Origin: Alteriqipengyuania lutimaris
Lineage (GTDB): Bacteria > Pseudomonadota > Alphaproteobacteria > Sphingomonadales > Sphingomonadaceae
Assembly (NCBI RefSeq): GCF_003363135.1
Contig: NZ_QRBB01000001.1
Span: 1,772,501-1,836,500, forward strand
Reading direction: 5' to 3'
Length of the DNA: 64,000 nucleotides
Made by a program: the position numbers and the translations under genes. The notes beneath the pieces are model-generated. The model was not told where the DNA came from. It saw only the letters and a program-made list of their open reading frames with translations, and did no database searches. This document shows positions 45,457 to 55,794 of the stretch, in pieces. Numbering within the stretch: the stretch's first letter is position 1; each line of letters starts with the position of its first letter.

Positions 45457-46075
45457 CGAAACTCTCCGTAATGTCCAGCCGCCGCGACAGGTTGAAGATG
45501 ATCGCGGCGGTTACGCCCCAGATGCGGTAGCCTTCCCAGTGCATTTCGTAATAGCGGCGCTCCGCACCTTTCCACATCGTGCGGTTCTCGGTGTAGTTCG
45601 ACCGGTCGAACAGAACAGACAGCGGCACTTCGAACCAGCTTTCGACCTCGCCGGGATTGGGCACCAGCGGCAGGTCGGGCGGGATCACGCCCAGCACCGG
45701 CGTCACGTCGAAGCCGGTGCCCGTATGGTAGCGGTCGGTCGCGCCGATGACGCGTACCAGCGACGGGTCGAGCGCCAGCTCCTCGTGCGCCTCGCGCAGC
45801 GCGGCCTCGACCGCATCCTCGCCCGCGTCCAGCTTGCCGCCGGGGAAGGCGACCTGGCCGGGGTGCTTGCGCATGTCGGCGGGCCGCTGGGTGAGGATCG
45901 CGCCCGGCCCTCCAGCGCTTTCCGCCCGGTCGGTGACGGGGATCAGCACGGCGGCGGGGCGCGGATCGCGGCCGGCAAACGCCCGGTCGGTGAGCAGGTC
46001 TGGCAGCTCGACCCCGTGGCCTTCGTCGAAAATCGTGCGGAGGCGCTCGACCAGTTTGCCGTCGGGAGCGTTCAC
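45449..46075 (-). CDS. CoA pyrophosphatase (NUDIX hydrolase)
   Basis: A 208-residue NUDIX enzyme of the NudL type, hydrolysing CoA and its derivatives. The CoA motif LTQRPADMRKHPGQVAFPGG runs directly into the NUDIX box GGKLDAGEDAVEAALREAHEEL (79-100, quoted in parts: GGKLDAGED, REAHEEL). Its ATG overlaps the DUF1285 stop (ATGA) and its end overlaps cca, so the three are tightly coupled. Confidence 0.93.
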   Translation of the reverse strand: MNAPDGKLVERLRTIFDEGHGVELPDLLTDRAFAGRDPRPAAVLIPVTDRAESAGGPGAILTQRPADMRKHPGQVAFPGGKLDAGEDAVEAALREAHEELALDPSLVRVIGATDRYHTGTGFDVTPVLGVIPPDLPLVPNPGEVESWFEVPLSVLFDRSNYTENRTMWKGAERRYYEMHWEGYRIWGVTAAIIFNLSRRLDITESFGG

Positions 46076-46644
46076 GGCTTCAGCGCGAAGGTTTCGCCCA
46101 TGCTGGTGACGGTCCAGTCTTCCCCCGCACCGGCTTCGCCGACGGAAAGGGCATGCTCGGCCAGCTGCTGGTAGGTGCTGCGGTTGAGCCGCGCCTCAAG
46201 CCCGCGCCGCACGCCGAGATAGAGCGCCGGGGTCTCCGCATCGCCGCGCGCCACTATGGGGTGGTCGGGCCCCGCAATCACCAGCTCGTCGGTGTTGAGA
46301 CGGAAGGCGAGGGCGGGCGTGCCGTTTTCGTCGCGCACCACCATGTCGGTCGCGACGAAGGCCGCATCCTCGACCTCGATCGAAAGCTTTTCAAACGGGG
46401 TGACGAGGAAATGCGCGCCATCGGCATCGCGCGTGAGCAGGCCCGAGAACGCACGCACCATCCCCTGCCGGTTGATCGGCGATCCCTCGTGGAACCAGGT
46501 CCCGTCCGCCGCGATCCGCATGTTCGAATCGCCGTCCTGCTGCGGCGCCCAGCCTTCGACCGGCGGCAGCTTGCGCGCTTCGACCTGCGCGGCGATTTCC
46601 GACAGGGTCAGCGAGGCGAGGTGGGGAGGGGGTTCGTAGGGCAT
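46072..46644 (-). CDS. DUF1285 domain-containing protein
   Basis: A 190-residue conserved protein of unknown function. The start MPYEPPPHLASLTL and the segment WFHEGSPINRQGMVRAFSGLL are typical of DUF1285. Structures of the family show a beta-rich fold in two halves. The ATG at 46644 was chosen over an in-frame ATG at 46686 because conserved sequence begins there. It is first in the DUF1285-NUDIX-cca operon. Confidence 0.88.
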   Translation of the reverse strand: MPYEPPPHLASLTLSEIAAQVEARKLPPVEGWAPQQDGDSNMRIAADGTWFHEGSPINRQGMVRAFSGLLTRDADGAHFLVTPFEKLSIEVEDAAFVATDMVVRDENGTPALAFRLNTDELVIAGPDHPIVARGDAETPALYLGVRRGLEARLNRSTYQQLAEHALSVGEAGAGEDWTVTSMGETFALKP

Positions 46645-46713
46645 ATTGCGCAGATGGCGCAGCGCCCCGTGCTGTGCAATGACCATGACGCGAATTCAGG
46701 GGTGCGGGTCGGG

Positions 46714-47559
46714 ATGGACAGGAGGGCGGTGTTGGGACTGTTTGCGAAGCTGGCGGCCATATTCGGCCTCGCGCGCGGTGCGTCGGCGCAAGGCGTTCTG
46801 TCCACGTTCGGCGAAGAGGAGTTGCAACGGTTGCGCGCTGCTTACCCCTATCCGATCCTTACGGTGCCGGGCCGAGTCGCCGTTGCGGAATGGGAAAAGC
46901 TGAAGCGTGCCGGGCAGGGATGGCCGGTGATCATTGGCGACGACGAAGCTCTAGGCCGGATGCTCGAAGCTTTTACGATCGACGACCCCTCGATCTATCC
47001 CAGTTCCGATGAGGTGGCGGGGGAATGGCCTGCGTCCCGATCCGTCGAAGAGATTCTGACGGCTGCCGACACCATCGACGTGACCAGCGAACTGCAGCGG
47101 CGTTTCGAGGAGGAATTCGGTCCCGACGGGCTCGAGCCCGAGCCAGGCGAATGGCCCGAGCCCGGAGAGGTCGGTGGTTCGGGGCTCACGGTCCATACCG
47201 ACATCCTGACGCAGCGAGTCTTTGCGAAGGTGCATCTCACGGTGCTTCCCACGGACGATCCCACCGCCGTTCCCGCCTACCTGCGCTGGGGCGGCTGGAA
47301 CGAGTGTCCGCCGCCCGAAGTCCACGTTGCGGTGCACCGCAAATGGCGCGAGCAATACGGGGCGCAGATCGTCGGGATCAGCAGCGACACGATCAACATG
47401 CGCGTCGCCCGCCGACCCGCTTCTCGCGAGGAAGCACTGGCCCTGGCGCGCGAGCAGTATCTGTATTGCAGCGACCTGATCGACCAAGGGACCGAGACGC
47501 TGGAGGTTCTGGCGGCCAGTCTGATGGCCGACGACTGGTGGTATTTCTGGTGGGACTAG
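46714..47559 (+). CDS. DUF4253 domain protein with Tat-like N-terminus
   Basis: 281 residues. The N-terminus MDRRAVLGLFAKLAAIFGLA then GASAQ looks like a short twin-arginine-type signal. The C-terminal about 110 residues match DUF4253 (VPAYLRWGGWNECPPPEVH, YGAQIVGISSDTINMRV, ALAREQYLYCSDLI, WWYFWWD). The middle is acidic and Pro/Glu-rich. Most DUF4253 proteins I know are cytosolic and often near toxin-immunity loci, so an exported version would be unusual; alternatively the N-terminal helix is only a membrane anchor. Function unknown. Confidence 0.8.
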   Translation: MDRRAVLGLFAKLAAIFGLARGASAQGVLSTFGEEELQRLRAAYPYPILTVPGRVAVAEWEKLKRAGQGWPVIIGDDEALGRMLEAFTIDDPSIYPSSDEVAGEWPASRSVEEILTAADTIDVTSELQRRFEEEFGPDGLEPEPGEWPEPGEVGGSGLTVHTDILTQRVFAKVHLTVLPTDDPTAVPAYLRWGGWNECPPPEVHVAVHRKWREQYGAQIVGISSDTINMRVARRPASREEALALAREQYLYCSDLIDQGTETLEVLAASLMADDWWYFWWD

Positions 47560-47563
47560 GAAG

Positions 47564-48088
47564 CTAGTCGTTCCGCCACGGGCCCAGCATGCCGCGCGGC
47601 GGCAGCACCGCGGGATTGGCGCAGCGCACGAGGAGCCGGTGGCGTTCGACCGGGCCGGGCGTGTCCCACCCGCCCGTCGGCCCGGCGGTGAAATCCCACT
47701 TGTCGTAATATTCCGGGTCGCCGATCAGCACCTGCGGCAGGGCGGGGGCGGTGTCGCTCGCCGGGCCTTCGATGGCGCCGAGCGCGGCGGCCATCAGCGC
47801 GCGGCCATAGCCTTCGTTCTGGCGGCTCGGCGCAACGGCGACCGGGCCGACCATCAGCAGCGGATATTGTCGCCCCTCCTCATCGGTGAGCGACACGGGC
47901 CAGATCTCGATCGTGCCCGCGAGATAATCCTCGTCGTCGAGCGCGGCGAAGCTGAGCCCCTCGAGCCGATCCAGCCCCTCGCGGATGCGGTAGGCGGTGC
48001 GGGTGGTCCGGTCGGGCCCGAAGCATGCGTCGAGCAGCTGCTCGTGCAGGGCGGCGGGCACAGCTTCGATGGGAACGATGGTGGGCAT
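47564..48088 (-). CDS. GNAT-family N-acetyltransferase
   Basis: 174 residues with the GNAT core: beta-4 VGPVAVAPSRQNEGYGRALM, which contains the acetyl-CoA pyrophosphate loop (Q/RxxGxG/A as RQNEGYG). It resembles YhbS-like acetyltransferases (LIGDPEYYDKWDF). The substrate, a small molecule or protein amine, cannot be inferred. It is convergent with the DUF4253 gene, 4 nt apart. Confidence 0.88.
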   Translation of the reverse strand: MPTIVPIEAVPAALHEQLLDACFGPDRTTRTAYRIREGLDRLEGLSFAALDDEDYLAGTIEIWPVSLTDEEGRQYPLLMVGPVAVAPSRQNEGYGRALMAAALGAIEGPASDTAPALPQVLIGDPEYYDKWDFTAGPTGGWDTPGPVERHRLLVRCANPAVLPPRGMLGPWRND

Positions 48089-48167
48089 GAGGAGCGATAG
48101 AGCCTGAAAAGGGACGGGCGCGCCGGTTAGTCCCCCGCGCGCCCGCTGTCGATCCTCTGCGAGAAAG

Positions 48168-49367
48168 CTACCCCGCAGGCGTCAGTTTGCGCAGACGGGC
48201 GTCCTCGCCATCCTCGATCACGTAGAGCGCGCCGTCGGGCCCCTGCACGATGTCGCGCAGCCGTTCGCCGAAATCGTAGCGTGCGGCTTCGGTTGCGCTG
48301 GTGCCATTCATGTCGACCCGGACGATGTTCTGTTCCTTGAGGTTCGCGATCAGCGCGTCGCCGCGCCAGTCGGCGAACATCGAACCGGTGTAGAAGATGA
48401 AGTCGCCCGGCGCGATCACCGGGGTCCACTCGATCGCGGGCTTGGTAAAGCCGTCGTCGGGCGTGTGGTCGGGGATCGGCGTGCCGTTGTAATTGTCGCC
48501 TTCGGAGCGCAGCGGCCAGCCATAGTTGTTGCCGCGCTCGACATGGTTGAGCTCGTCACCGCCCGCAGGCCCGTGCTCCAGATCCCACAGGCGCCCTGCG
48601 GGATCGAAAGCGAGGCCGAGGACGTTGCGGTGGCCCCAGCTCCAGATCTCGTCGCTCGGGGATCCCTGGTCGGCCAGCGGATTGCCCGCCGCCGGGCTGC
48701 CGTCGAGATTGAGGCGTACCACCGTACCCAGCGTGTTGGACGTATCCTGTGCCGGGTCCTGCTTCTGCCGGTCGCCGCTGGAGACGAACATGTATTGCTC
48801 GTCCGGGCTGAAGGCGATGCGGTGCGAATAGTGGCCGCGCCCGGTGACCTTGGGCGTCTGCCGCCAGATCACGTTCAGGCCTTCGACCGCGCAGCCATTC
48901 GCCTCGCAGGTCAGCTCCCCGCGCCCGACGACCGCGCCGCGCGTGTCGCCGTCACCGGCTTCGGCCCAGCTGAGGTAGATCGTGCGCCCGTCGATGGTGG
49001 ACGATGCCTCGCCCGGCAGGAAGGCGATGTCGCCCAGGCCGCCCTGGCCGCCATAGTCGACGGTGGGTGCGCCGGAAACGTCCATCGCGGTGCCCGTCTG
49101 CGTATCGACGATCTTGATCGAGCCTGCCTTCTCGGTGATGGCCAGCATCGCGGTGCCTGGCACGAAGGCGGTCGCCCACGGCTCGTCGAAGGTGCCCATG
49201 TCGCGCACCGCGAAGGGGCCGACGGTTTCGTCCGCCATGCCCGCCGCATCGGCGGAGGAAGCGGACGCGCTCGGCGCATTCTCCCCGGTCGTGGCATTGC
49301 CGCAGCTTGAGGCGATCACGCCGAGGCTGGTAGTCAGGGCGAGAGTTAGTAAGCGGTTCCTGGTCAT
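48168..49367 (-). CDS. PQQ-dependent aldose dehydrogenase-like lipoprotein (YliI/Asd family)
   Basis: A beta-propeller quinoprotein of 399 residues oxidising aldoses in the periplasm with pyrroloquinoline quinone. A signal with lipobox ASSC (C22) predicts a lipoprotein. Family blocks: [36 protein letters not shown] (PQQ-site His), [24 protein letters not shown] and NYGWPL. No pqq biosynthesis genes are nearby. Its start codon shares CATG with the divergent rnhB start, so the two 5' ends overlap by 2 nt if both are right. Confidence 0.9.
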   Translation of the reverse strand: MTRNRLLTLALTTSLGVIASSCGNATTGENAPSASASSADAAGMADETVGPFAVRDMGTFDEPWATAFVPGTAMLAITEKAGSIKIVDTQTGTAMDVSGAPTVDYGGQGGLGDIAFLPGEASSTIDGRTIYLSWAEAGDGDTRGAVVGRGELTCEANGCAVEGLNVIWRQTPKVTGRGHYSHRIAFSPDEQYMFVSSGDRQKQDPAQDTSNTLGTVVRLNLDGSPAAGNPLADQGSPSDEIWSWGHRNVLGLAFDPAGRLWDLEHGPAGGDELNHVERGNNYGWPLRSEGDNYNGTPIPDHTPDDGFTKPAIEWTPVIAPGDFIFYTGSMFADWRGDALIANLKEQNIVRVDMNGTSATEAARYDFGERLRDIVQGPDGALYVIEDGEDARLRKLTPAG

Positions 49368-50040
49368 GCTCGCAACGAGTCCTCTCTATGGTTGCCCGGC
49401 CGATCTGGCGGCCCTGTGCCCGCCCGGTGCCCTGATCGTCGGTGTCGACGAGGCGGGGCGCGGGCCGCTTGCGGGGCCCGTGGTGGCCTCTGCGGTGGCA
49501 TTGTGCAAGCCGCGCCCGGGTGGGCTCGACGATTCCAAAAAGCTTGTCGCGGCCAAGCGTTCCGTTCTCGACGAGCAGATTCGGCGGCGTTGCGCGTGGG
49601 GCGTCGCAGTGATCGACGCGCCCGAGATCGACCGGCACAACATCTTCGGCGCCACCATGCTGGCGATGACGCTGGCCGTCGCGCGCGTGGCCGAAGCGCT
49701 GGGCCGCGCGCCCGACATGGTGCTGGTCGATGGCAACCTGACCCCTAAGGGCCGGTGCGAGGGCTGGCGCTGGCCCGCCCGCGCGATCGTGGGCGGCGAC
49801 GGGCGCGAGCCTGCGATCGGGGCGGCGAGCATCCTCGCCAAGGAATGGCGCGACCGCCTGATGGCCGCCGCCGCGCTCGACCATCCGCACTACGGGTGGG
49901 AGCGTAACAAGGGATACGGGACACGAGAGCATCTCGATGCATTGAGACGGCATGGGCCATGCGCGCTGCACCGCCGCAGCTTCGCACCGGTGGCCCAGCT
50001 GGAAATGCCCCTAGAGAGGCCAATGGAGATCAGCGCATGA
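49366..50040 (+). CDS. rnhB: Ribonuclease HII
   Basis: Cleaves RNA in RNA-DNA hybrids, removing misinserted ribonucleotides. The 224 residues carry [16 protein letters not shown] (D28, E29), LDDSKKL and the later acidic residue in VLVDGNL, then [11 protein letters not shown]. The ATG at 49366 is the only in-frame ATG before the conserved core but lacks a clear ribosome site, and its upstream sequence is inside the quinoprotein start, so the true start may lie slightly downstream at a GTG/CTG. It is coupled to the next SDR gene by ATGA. Confidence 0.93.
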   Translation: MLATSPLYGCPADLAALCPPGALIVGVDEAGRGPLAGPVVASAVALCKPRPGGLDDSKKLVAAKRSVLDEQIRRRCAWGVAVIDAPEIDRHNIFGATMLAMTLAVARVAEALGRAPDMVLVDGNLTPKGRCEGWRWPARAIVGGDGREPAIGAASILAKEWRDRLMAAAALDHPHYGWERNKGYGTREHLDALRRHGPCALHRRSFAPVAQLEMPLERPMEISA

Positions 50041-50945
50041 AGGGTTTCACGTTCGACGATATTCCGGACCAGACCGGGCGCACCGCGCTGGTCACTGGGG
50101 CGAACACCGGCATCGGCTTCCATATCGCCGAAATGCTCGCGAAAAACGGCGCGAAGGTCCTGATGGGCTGCCGCAACCGCGATAAGGCTGAAAATGCGCG
50201 GCGGGACCTGCTGAAGCTGGCGCCGGGCGCGCAGATCGAGATCGTCGATCTGGACCTTGCCGACATGGCGTCGGTCCGCGCCGCTGCCGAGGGGATCGAG
50301 AGCCTCGACCTGCTGGTCAACAATGCGGGGATCATGTGGGTGCCCCACGCCATCGGCACCGGCGGGGCGGAGATGCACTTCGCGGTCAACCATCTCGGCC
50401 ATTTCGCGCTCACCAGCCTGCTGCTGCCCGCGCTCGCCAAGGGCAAGGATCCGCGCGTGGTCGTGCAGTCGAGCATCGCGCACCGGCCCGCGACCATCGC
50501 GTTCGACAATCTCGCGGGCGAAGACGACTACGCGCTCCAGAAATTCTACGGCCAGAGCAAGCTTGCGAACCTCATGTTCGCAATCGAGCTGGACCGGCGG
50601 CTGCGCGCGGCGGGATCGCCCGTCGCCAGCATCGCCTGCCATCCCGGCGTCGCGAAGACCGAGCTGGCGCGGCAGACCAACTGGGCGAAGTGGCTGATGC
50701 CGATCGCCGGGCCGGTCCTCAACACCGCGAGGCAGGGCGCGTTGCCCGCGTTGCAGGCGGCGATCGATCCGGCGGCGCAGGGCGGCGAATATTACGGCCC
50801 CTACGGCTTTATGGAGCTCAAGGGCGCATCATCGGGCAGGGCGGTCGCAACCGCGCCGGCGCGTGACCCGCTGCTCGCCGCGCGCCTGTGGGAAATCTCC
50901 AAGGACATGACCGGGGTCGATCCGGAGCTCGCGCCCGCAACCTGA
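50037..50945 (+). CDS. Short-chain dehydrogenase (WW-oxidoreductase/retinol-dehydrogenase-like)
   Basis: 302 residues of the SDR superfamily with cofactor loop [16 protein letters not shown], the catalytic Ser in [10 protein letters not shown] and YGQSKLAN (Tyr, Lys). Arg of GCRNRDKAE after beta-2 suggests NADP preference. The extended C-terminal part and the overall layout resemble the WWOX/RDH11-like bacterial group that acts on lipophilic alcohols; the substrate is unknown. It starts within the rnhB stop codon (ATGA), so it is co-translated with rnhB. Confidence 0.88.
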   Translation: MKGFTFDDIPDQTGRTALVTGANTGIGFHIAEMLAKNGAKVLMGCRNRDKAENARRDLLKLAPGAQIEIVDLDLADMASVRAAAEGIESLDLLVNNAGIMWVPHAIGTGGAEMHFAVNHLGHFALTSLLLPALAKGKDPRVVVQSSIAHRPATIAFDNLAGEDDYALQKFYGQSKLANLMFAIELDRRLRAAGSPVASIACHPGVAKTELARQTNWAKWLMPIAGPVLNTARQGALPALQAAIDPAAQGGEYYGPYGFMELKGASSGRAVATAPARDPLLAARLWEISKDMTGVDPELAPAT

Positions 50946-50972
50946 TCGCCCGCTGCTCGATGGTCGCCGCGA

Positions 50973-51875
50973 TCAGGCCAGCGTCCGGTTCGCCTCTTCG
51001 GTAATCACCGCCGCGATCTGGGCGAAGGCGTCGGCGAGGACCGAGCCCTTGCGCCAGACGCCTGCAATAGACCGGTATGCCTCCCAATCGGCAATGGCGA
51101 AGCGCCGCACGATGTGCTCGCCCCCCGATTCCGAACGCAGGTAGGTCTCCGGCAGAATCGCGAGGCCGAGGCCCGAGCCCGACATCTGCTGCAATCCGTC
51201 GAGGCTGGTGCCTTCGTAGTCGCGCAGCAGGGTCGCGTGCAGATCGTCGCATATGTCGGCGACCTGACGCGAATAGTGATGGCGCGGATCGAGGCTGAGG
51301 ATGGCTTCGCCCTCGAAATCGCGCGCCGTCGCCTGCCCCTTGCGGTGGAGCGGATGGTCGGGCGGCCCGACCAGCGCGAGGGGTTCGCGAAACAGCGGTT
51401 CGACATGCAGGCGCGGATGGTCGATCGGCAGCGGCGCGAGCAGCATGTCGAGTTCTGCGTTGGCGAGCGCGCGTGCCTGTTCGTCCGGAATGCCTTCGCG
51501 GATGTGCAGCCGCAGCTCTGGATGCGCGGCGTGCAGCCGGGTGACCACCTTGGGCATCAGGTAGGGGCCGAGCGTGGGCGTCACGCCGAAGCGGACCGTT
51601 CCCGACAGCATGCCCTGCGCCCGGTCGGCCAGATGCTGGATCTCGGCCACCTCGCTCAGGATCTCGCGCGCACGGCGCGCGATGTCGCGACCGATCGGGG
51701 TGAGTGAGGCGGGCTGTCCGCGCTCCACCAGCGTCGCACCCAGCATCGCTTCGAGCTGGCGGACCTGCTGGCTGAGGGTCGGCTGTGTCACATTGAGGCG
51801 GCTGGCAGCACGCCCGAAGTGCCGCTCTTCCTGCAAAGTCGTCAGGTAACGCAGCTGCTTGAGCGTGATGGCCAT
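50973..51875 (-). CDS. LysR-family regulator, OxyR-like but lacking the peroxidatic Cys
   Basis: A 300-residue LysR protein with N-terminal winged helix (MAITLKQLRYL, HFGRAASRLNVTQPTLSQQVR, quoted as RAASRLNVTQPTLSQQ) and effector domain. The overall pattern follows OxyR (GVTPTLGPYLMPKVV, TSLDGLQQMSGSGLGLAILP). By my alignment the residue equivalent to OxyR C199 is H200 (DPRHHYSRQ), whereas C209 corresponds to C208. Without C199 a disulfide switch is impossible, so a ligand or another redox mode would have to drive it. Likely target genes are not adjacent. Confidence 0.85.
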   Translation of the reverse strand: MAITLKQLRYLTTLQEERHFGRAASRLNVTQPTLSQQVRQLEAMLGATLVERGQPASLTPIGRDIARRAREILSEVAEIQHLADRAQGMLSGTVRFGVTPTLGPYLMPKVVTRLHAAHPELRLHIREGIPDEQARALANAELDMLLAPLPIDHPRLHVEPLFREPLALVGPPDHPLHRKGQATARDFEGEAILSLDPRHHYSRQVADICDDLHATLLRDYEGTSLDGLQQMSGSGLGLAILPETYLRSESGGEHIVRRFAIADWEAYRSIAGVWRKGSVLADAFAQIAAVITEEANRTLA

Positions 51876-51979
51876 AGACAGGGTCTATCGCGCGGGCGGG
51901 GGAGTTTCAATTGGACCTATGGCCTCCCGGCGACGAGATTGCAGGGACCCCGAAAAGCCCAAAGCAAAGGAGAGGACCC

Positions 51980-52153
51980 GTGCATTCCCATCTCGATAAG
52001 CTTCGCCATACCCACCGCCGTCTCGACCGCGCGATCGACACGATGCGCGCGCCCGCACGGCAGGAGGATCGCAAGCGGCTGAAAAAGATGCGGCTGTTCG
52101 TGAAGGACCGGATCGCGGCTCTCGCCAGCACCCAGACCCGCTCCAACGCCTGA
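51980..52153 (+). CDS. YdcH/DUF465 small helical protein
   Basis: 57 residues from a GTG at 51980, with AAAGGAGAGG 4-7 nt upstream (the best ribosome site in this area). The sequence is highly basic and helical (HLDKLRHTHRRLDRAIDTM, then DRKRLKKMRLFVKDRIA), the YdcH/DUF465 hairpin pattern. Function of the family is unclear. A strong intrinsic terminator follows 25 nt after the stop. Confidence 0.8.
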   Translation: MHSHLDKLRHTHRRLDRAIDTMRAPARQEDRKRLKKMRLFVKDRIAALASTQTRSNA

Positions 52154-52178
52154 CCGATCGGCCATCACCATCACCGAG

Positions 52179-52214
52179 GGCATCGCGCGATGCGTCGCGC
52201 GGTGCCTTTTTCTT
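52179..52214 (+). terminator. Intrinsic terminator after the YdcH gene
   Basis: A 12-bp stem, GGCATCGCGCGA with TCGCGCGGTGCC (one wobble pair), tetraloop TGCG, then TTTTTCTTGTTT. This is the strongest intrinsic terminator seen in the window. Confidence 0.88.
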
Positions 52215-52268
52215 GTTTATGCCGCCCCCGCCTGCCAAGGCGCGGCAATCCTTTCCGGGGAAAATCCT

Positions 52269-53474
52269 ATGAGCACCGCACAGCCAACCGCGCCGCAACC
52301 GCCTGCGATCATCGCCCGGACCGCGCGCTCGCTGCGCGATTTCCTCAAGCAGGAAAGCTCGGGCGGGATCGTGCTGATGGCCGCCGCCGCGATCGCGATC
52401 GTGTGGGCTAACAGTCCGCTCGCGCCGGCCTACTTCTCAGCGCTGGAGACCGAGGTCGCGGTGACCGTCGGCGGCACCGGGGTCCAGAAATCGGCGCTGC
52501 TTTGGATCAATGATGCGCTGATGGCTCTGTTCTTCCTGCTCGTGGGGCTGGAGGTGAAGCGCGAGGTGCTGACCGGCCAGCTGTCGAGCTGGCAGCAATC
52601 CTCGCTCCCCATATTCGCCGCGCTCGGCGGGATGGCGGCGCCCGCGCTGGTGTTCGTCGCGATCAATCTCGGCTCGCCCGGAAACCTGCAGGGCTGGGCG
52701 ATCCCCGCCGCAACCGACATCGCCTTCGCGCTCGGCATTCTCGCGCTGCTCGGCAGCCGCGTGCCGGTGGCGCTGAAGGCGCTGCTGCTGGCGGTGGCGG
52801 TGATCGACGATATCGGCGCGATCGCGATCATCGCGCTGTTCTACACGCCCGGCGTGGACATTTCGATGCTCGGCTCGGCCGCCGTCGTGCTCGTCCTGCT
52901 GGCGGGCTTCGGATACATGCGGGTGGGCTCTTCGATCCCCTACGCAATCCTCGGCGTCGCGCTGTGGTATTTCGTGCTCAAGTCCGGCGTCCACGCCACG
53001 CTCGCCGGCGTCGCGCTGGCGATGTGCATCCCGATGGTGGACCGCAGGGGCGAGGCGAAGCTGGAGCACTGGGAGCATGAACTGCACCCGTGGGTCGCGT
53101 TCCTCGTCGTGCCGATCTTCGCGCTCGCCAATGCGGGCGTCTCCTTCGAAGGGATGGAGCCTGCCGCGCTGCTCGCGCCGCTGCCGCTCGGCATTGCGCT
53201 GGGCCTGCTGGTCGGCAAGCAGATCGGCATCTTCGGCCTCGCCTGGCTGGCGGTGAAATCGGGCATCGCGCGGCTGCCCGACGGGGTCGGCTGGCTGCAG
53301 GTCTGGGGCCTCTCGCTGATCGCCGGGATCGGCTTCACGATGAGCCTGTTTATCGGCAACCTGGCCTTCGCCAGCCCCGAACAGATCAACGCGGTCAAGC
53401 TGGGCGTCCTGTCCGGATCGGTGATCGCCGCGATCGCCGGCGTGCTCATCCTGCTGCGCGCGCGCCGCGCATGA
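52269..53474 (+). CDS. nhaA: Na+/H+ antiporter NhaA
   Basis: Exports sodium in exchange for protons, protecting against salt and alkaline pH. The 401 residues form about twelve membrane helices; the paired Asp of the ion site lies in AVAVIDDIGAIAIIALFYT (DD), with the VGLEVKRE loop and PAATDIAFALGILALLG block that are diagnostic. It starts 55 nt after the YdcH terminator tract and is followed by ATGA overlap with a CaCA exchanger, forming a two-gene cation/proton operon. Confidence 0.96.
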   Translation: MSTAQPTAPQPPAIIARTARSLRDFLKQESSGGIVLMAAAAIAIVWANSPLAPAYFSALETEVAVTVGGTGVQKSALLWINDALMALFFLLVGLEVKREVLTGQLSSWQQSSLPIFAALGGMAAPALVFVAINLGSPGNLQGWAIPAATDIAFALGILALLGSRVPVALKALLLAVAVIDDIGAIAIIALFYTPGVDISMLGSAAVVLVLLAGFGYMRVGSSIPYAILGVALWYFVLKSGVHATLAGVALAMCIPMVDRRGEAKLEHWEHELHPWVAFLVVPIFALANAGVSFEGMEPAALLAPLPLGIALGLLVGKQIGIFGLAWLAVKSGIARLPDGVGWLQVWGLSLIAGIGFTMSLFIGNLAFASPEQINAVKLGVLSGSVIAAIAGVLILLRARRA

Positions 53475-54397
53475 CGGGGGCACTGATCCTGATCGTCGTC
53501 GGCCTCGTCGCGCTGGCGGTCGGCGGCGAACTGCTGGTGCGCGGCGCGGTCGGCATCGCCGAGAAGCTGGGGATGTCCACGCTCTTCACCGGGCTGGTGA
53601 TCGTCGGCGCGGCGACCTCGATGCCCGAAATGGTGGCGAGCGTGCAGGCAGTGATGAGCGGCTCGCCCGAGATCGCGTGGGGCAACATCGTCGGATCGAA
53701 CATCGCCAACTCGCTGCTGATCCTCGGCGGCGCGGCGGTGATCGCGCCGATCATGCTGGCAGGGATCGGCCGCCGCGATTCCGTCGTCGCGCTGGCGATG
53801 ACGCTGATCCTGTGGGCGATCGCGTGGCGCGAGGTCGGCTCGCCCTTCATCGGCGTCGCCCTGCTGGTGGCGCTGATCGTATATATCCTCTGGCGCTACC
53901 GCCATCCGCCAGCGCAGGCCGAGGCGGAGGCGGAGGAGACCGCGACGCCGCCCAATTTTCTCCTCTCGCTGCTGTTCTTCGCCGCCGGGGTCGCCGCGCT
54001 GGTGTTCGGCGGCAACTGGCTGGTGACCGGCGCGATCGCCATCGCCAGCGACCTGGGGGTGAGCGAGGCGGTGATCGGCCTCACCATCGTGGCGGTCGGC
54101 ACCTCGCTGCCCGAGCTGGCGGCATCGGCGGTCGCGGCTTTCCGCGGTCATGCGGAACTCGCAATCGGCAACGTGCTGGGATCGAATATTTTCAACCTGC
54201 TGCTGATCGGCGGGGTCACCATGACCGTGTCGGGCCAGCCGCTGCCGGGCGAACTGCTGCAATATGGCTGGCCGATCGCCGCCGCCTCGGCGCTTCTGCT
54301 GCTGCTGATGTGCCGCTTCATGCCGCGCATCGGGCGGCTGTTCGGCCTGTTGATGCTGGGCGCCTTCGCGGCCAACACCGCGCTCGCCTTCACCTGA
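53471..54397 (+). CDS. CaCA-family calcium/sodium:cation antiporter (YrbG-like)
   Basis: 308 residues with about ten membrane helices in two inverted halves, each bearing an alpha-repeat: GAATSMPEMVASVQAV (first) and GTSLPELAASAVAAF with GNVLGSNIFNLLLIGG (second). The Glu in SMPE/SLPE is the ion ligand. A charged central loop (HPPAQAEAEAEETATP) separates the halves. Coupled to nhaA by ATGA, which suggests joint work on ion homeostasis, a plausible need for a marine-type organism. Confidence 0.92.
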   Translation: MTGALILIVVGLVALAVGGELLVRGAVGIAEKLGMSTLFTGLVIVGAATSMPEMVASVQAVMSGSPEIAWGNIVGSNIANSLLILGGAAVIAPIMLAGIGRRDSVVALAMTLILWAIAWREVGSPFIGVALLVALIVYILWRYRHPPAQAEAEAEETATPPNFLLSLLFFAAGVAALVFGGNWLVTGAIAIASDLGVSEAVIGLTIVAVGTSLPELAASAVAAFRGHAELAIGNVLGSNIFNLLLIGGVTMTVSGQPLPGELLQYGWPIAAASALLLLLMCRFMPRIGRLFGLLMLGAFAANTALAFT

Positions 54398-54476
54398 GCG
54401 GCGAGGTGAGTCCGCAGGGCAACGCTCGGACGCTTTACCGCATCCAAACCATCGCCGTTTACCAAGAATGACTTGA

Positions 54477-55718
<1,242 letters not shown>

Positions 55719-55724
55719 TCTTCC

Positions 55725-55760
55725 CGTCACCCCGGACTTGATCCGGGGTCCAGCTTCTTT
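55725..55760. repeat. REP direct repeat, left flank of the DUF4238-ParD segment
   Basis: A stem ACCCCGGACTTGATCCGGGGT with GCTTCTTT following. It is 34/36 identical to 57054-57089 in the same orientation. Confidence 0.8.
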
Positions 55761-55794
55761 TTTGGGAATGATCGTTATCTGTGGGCGCCCAGAG

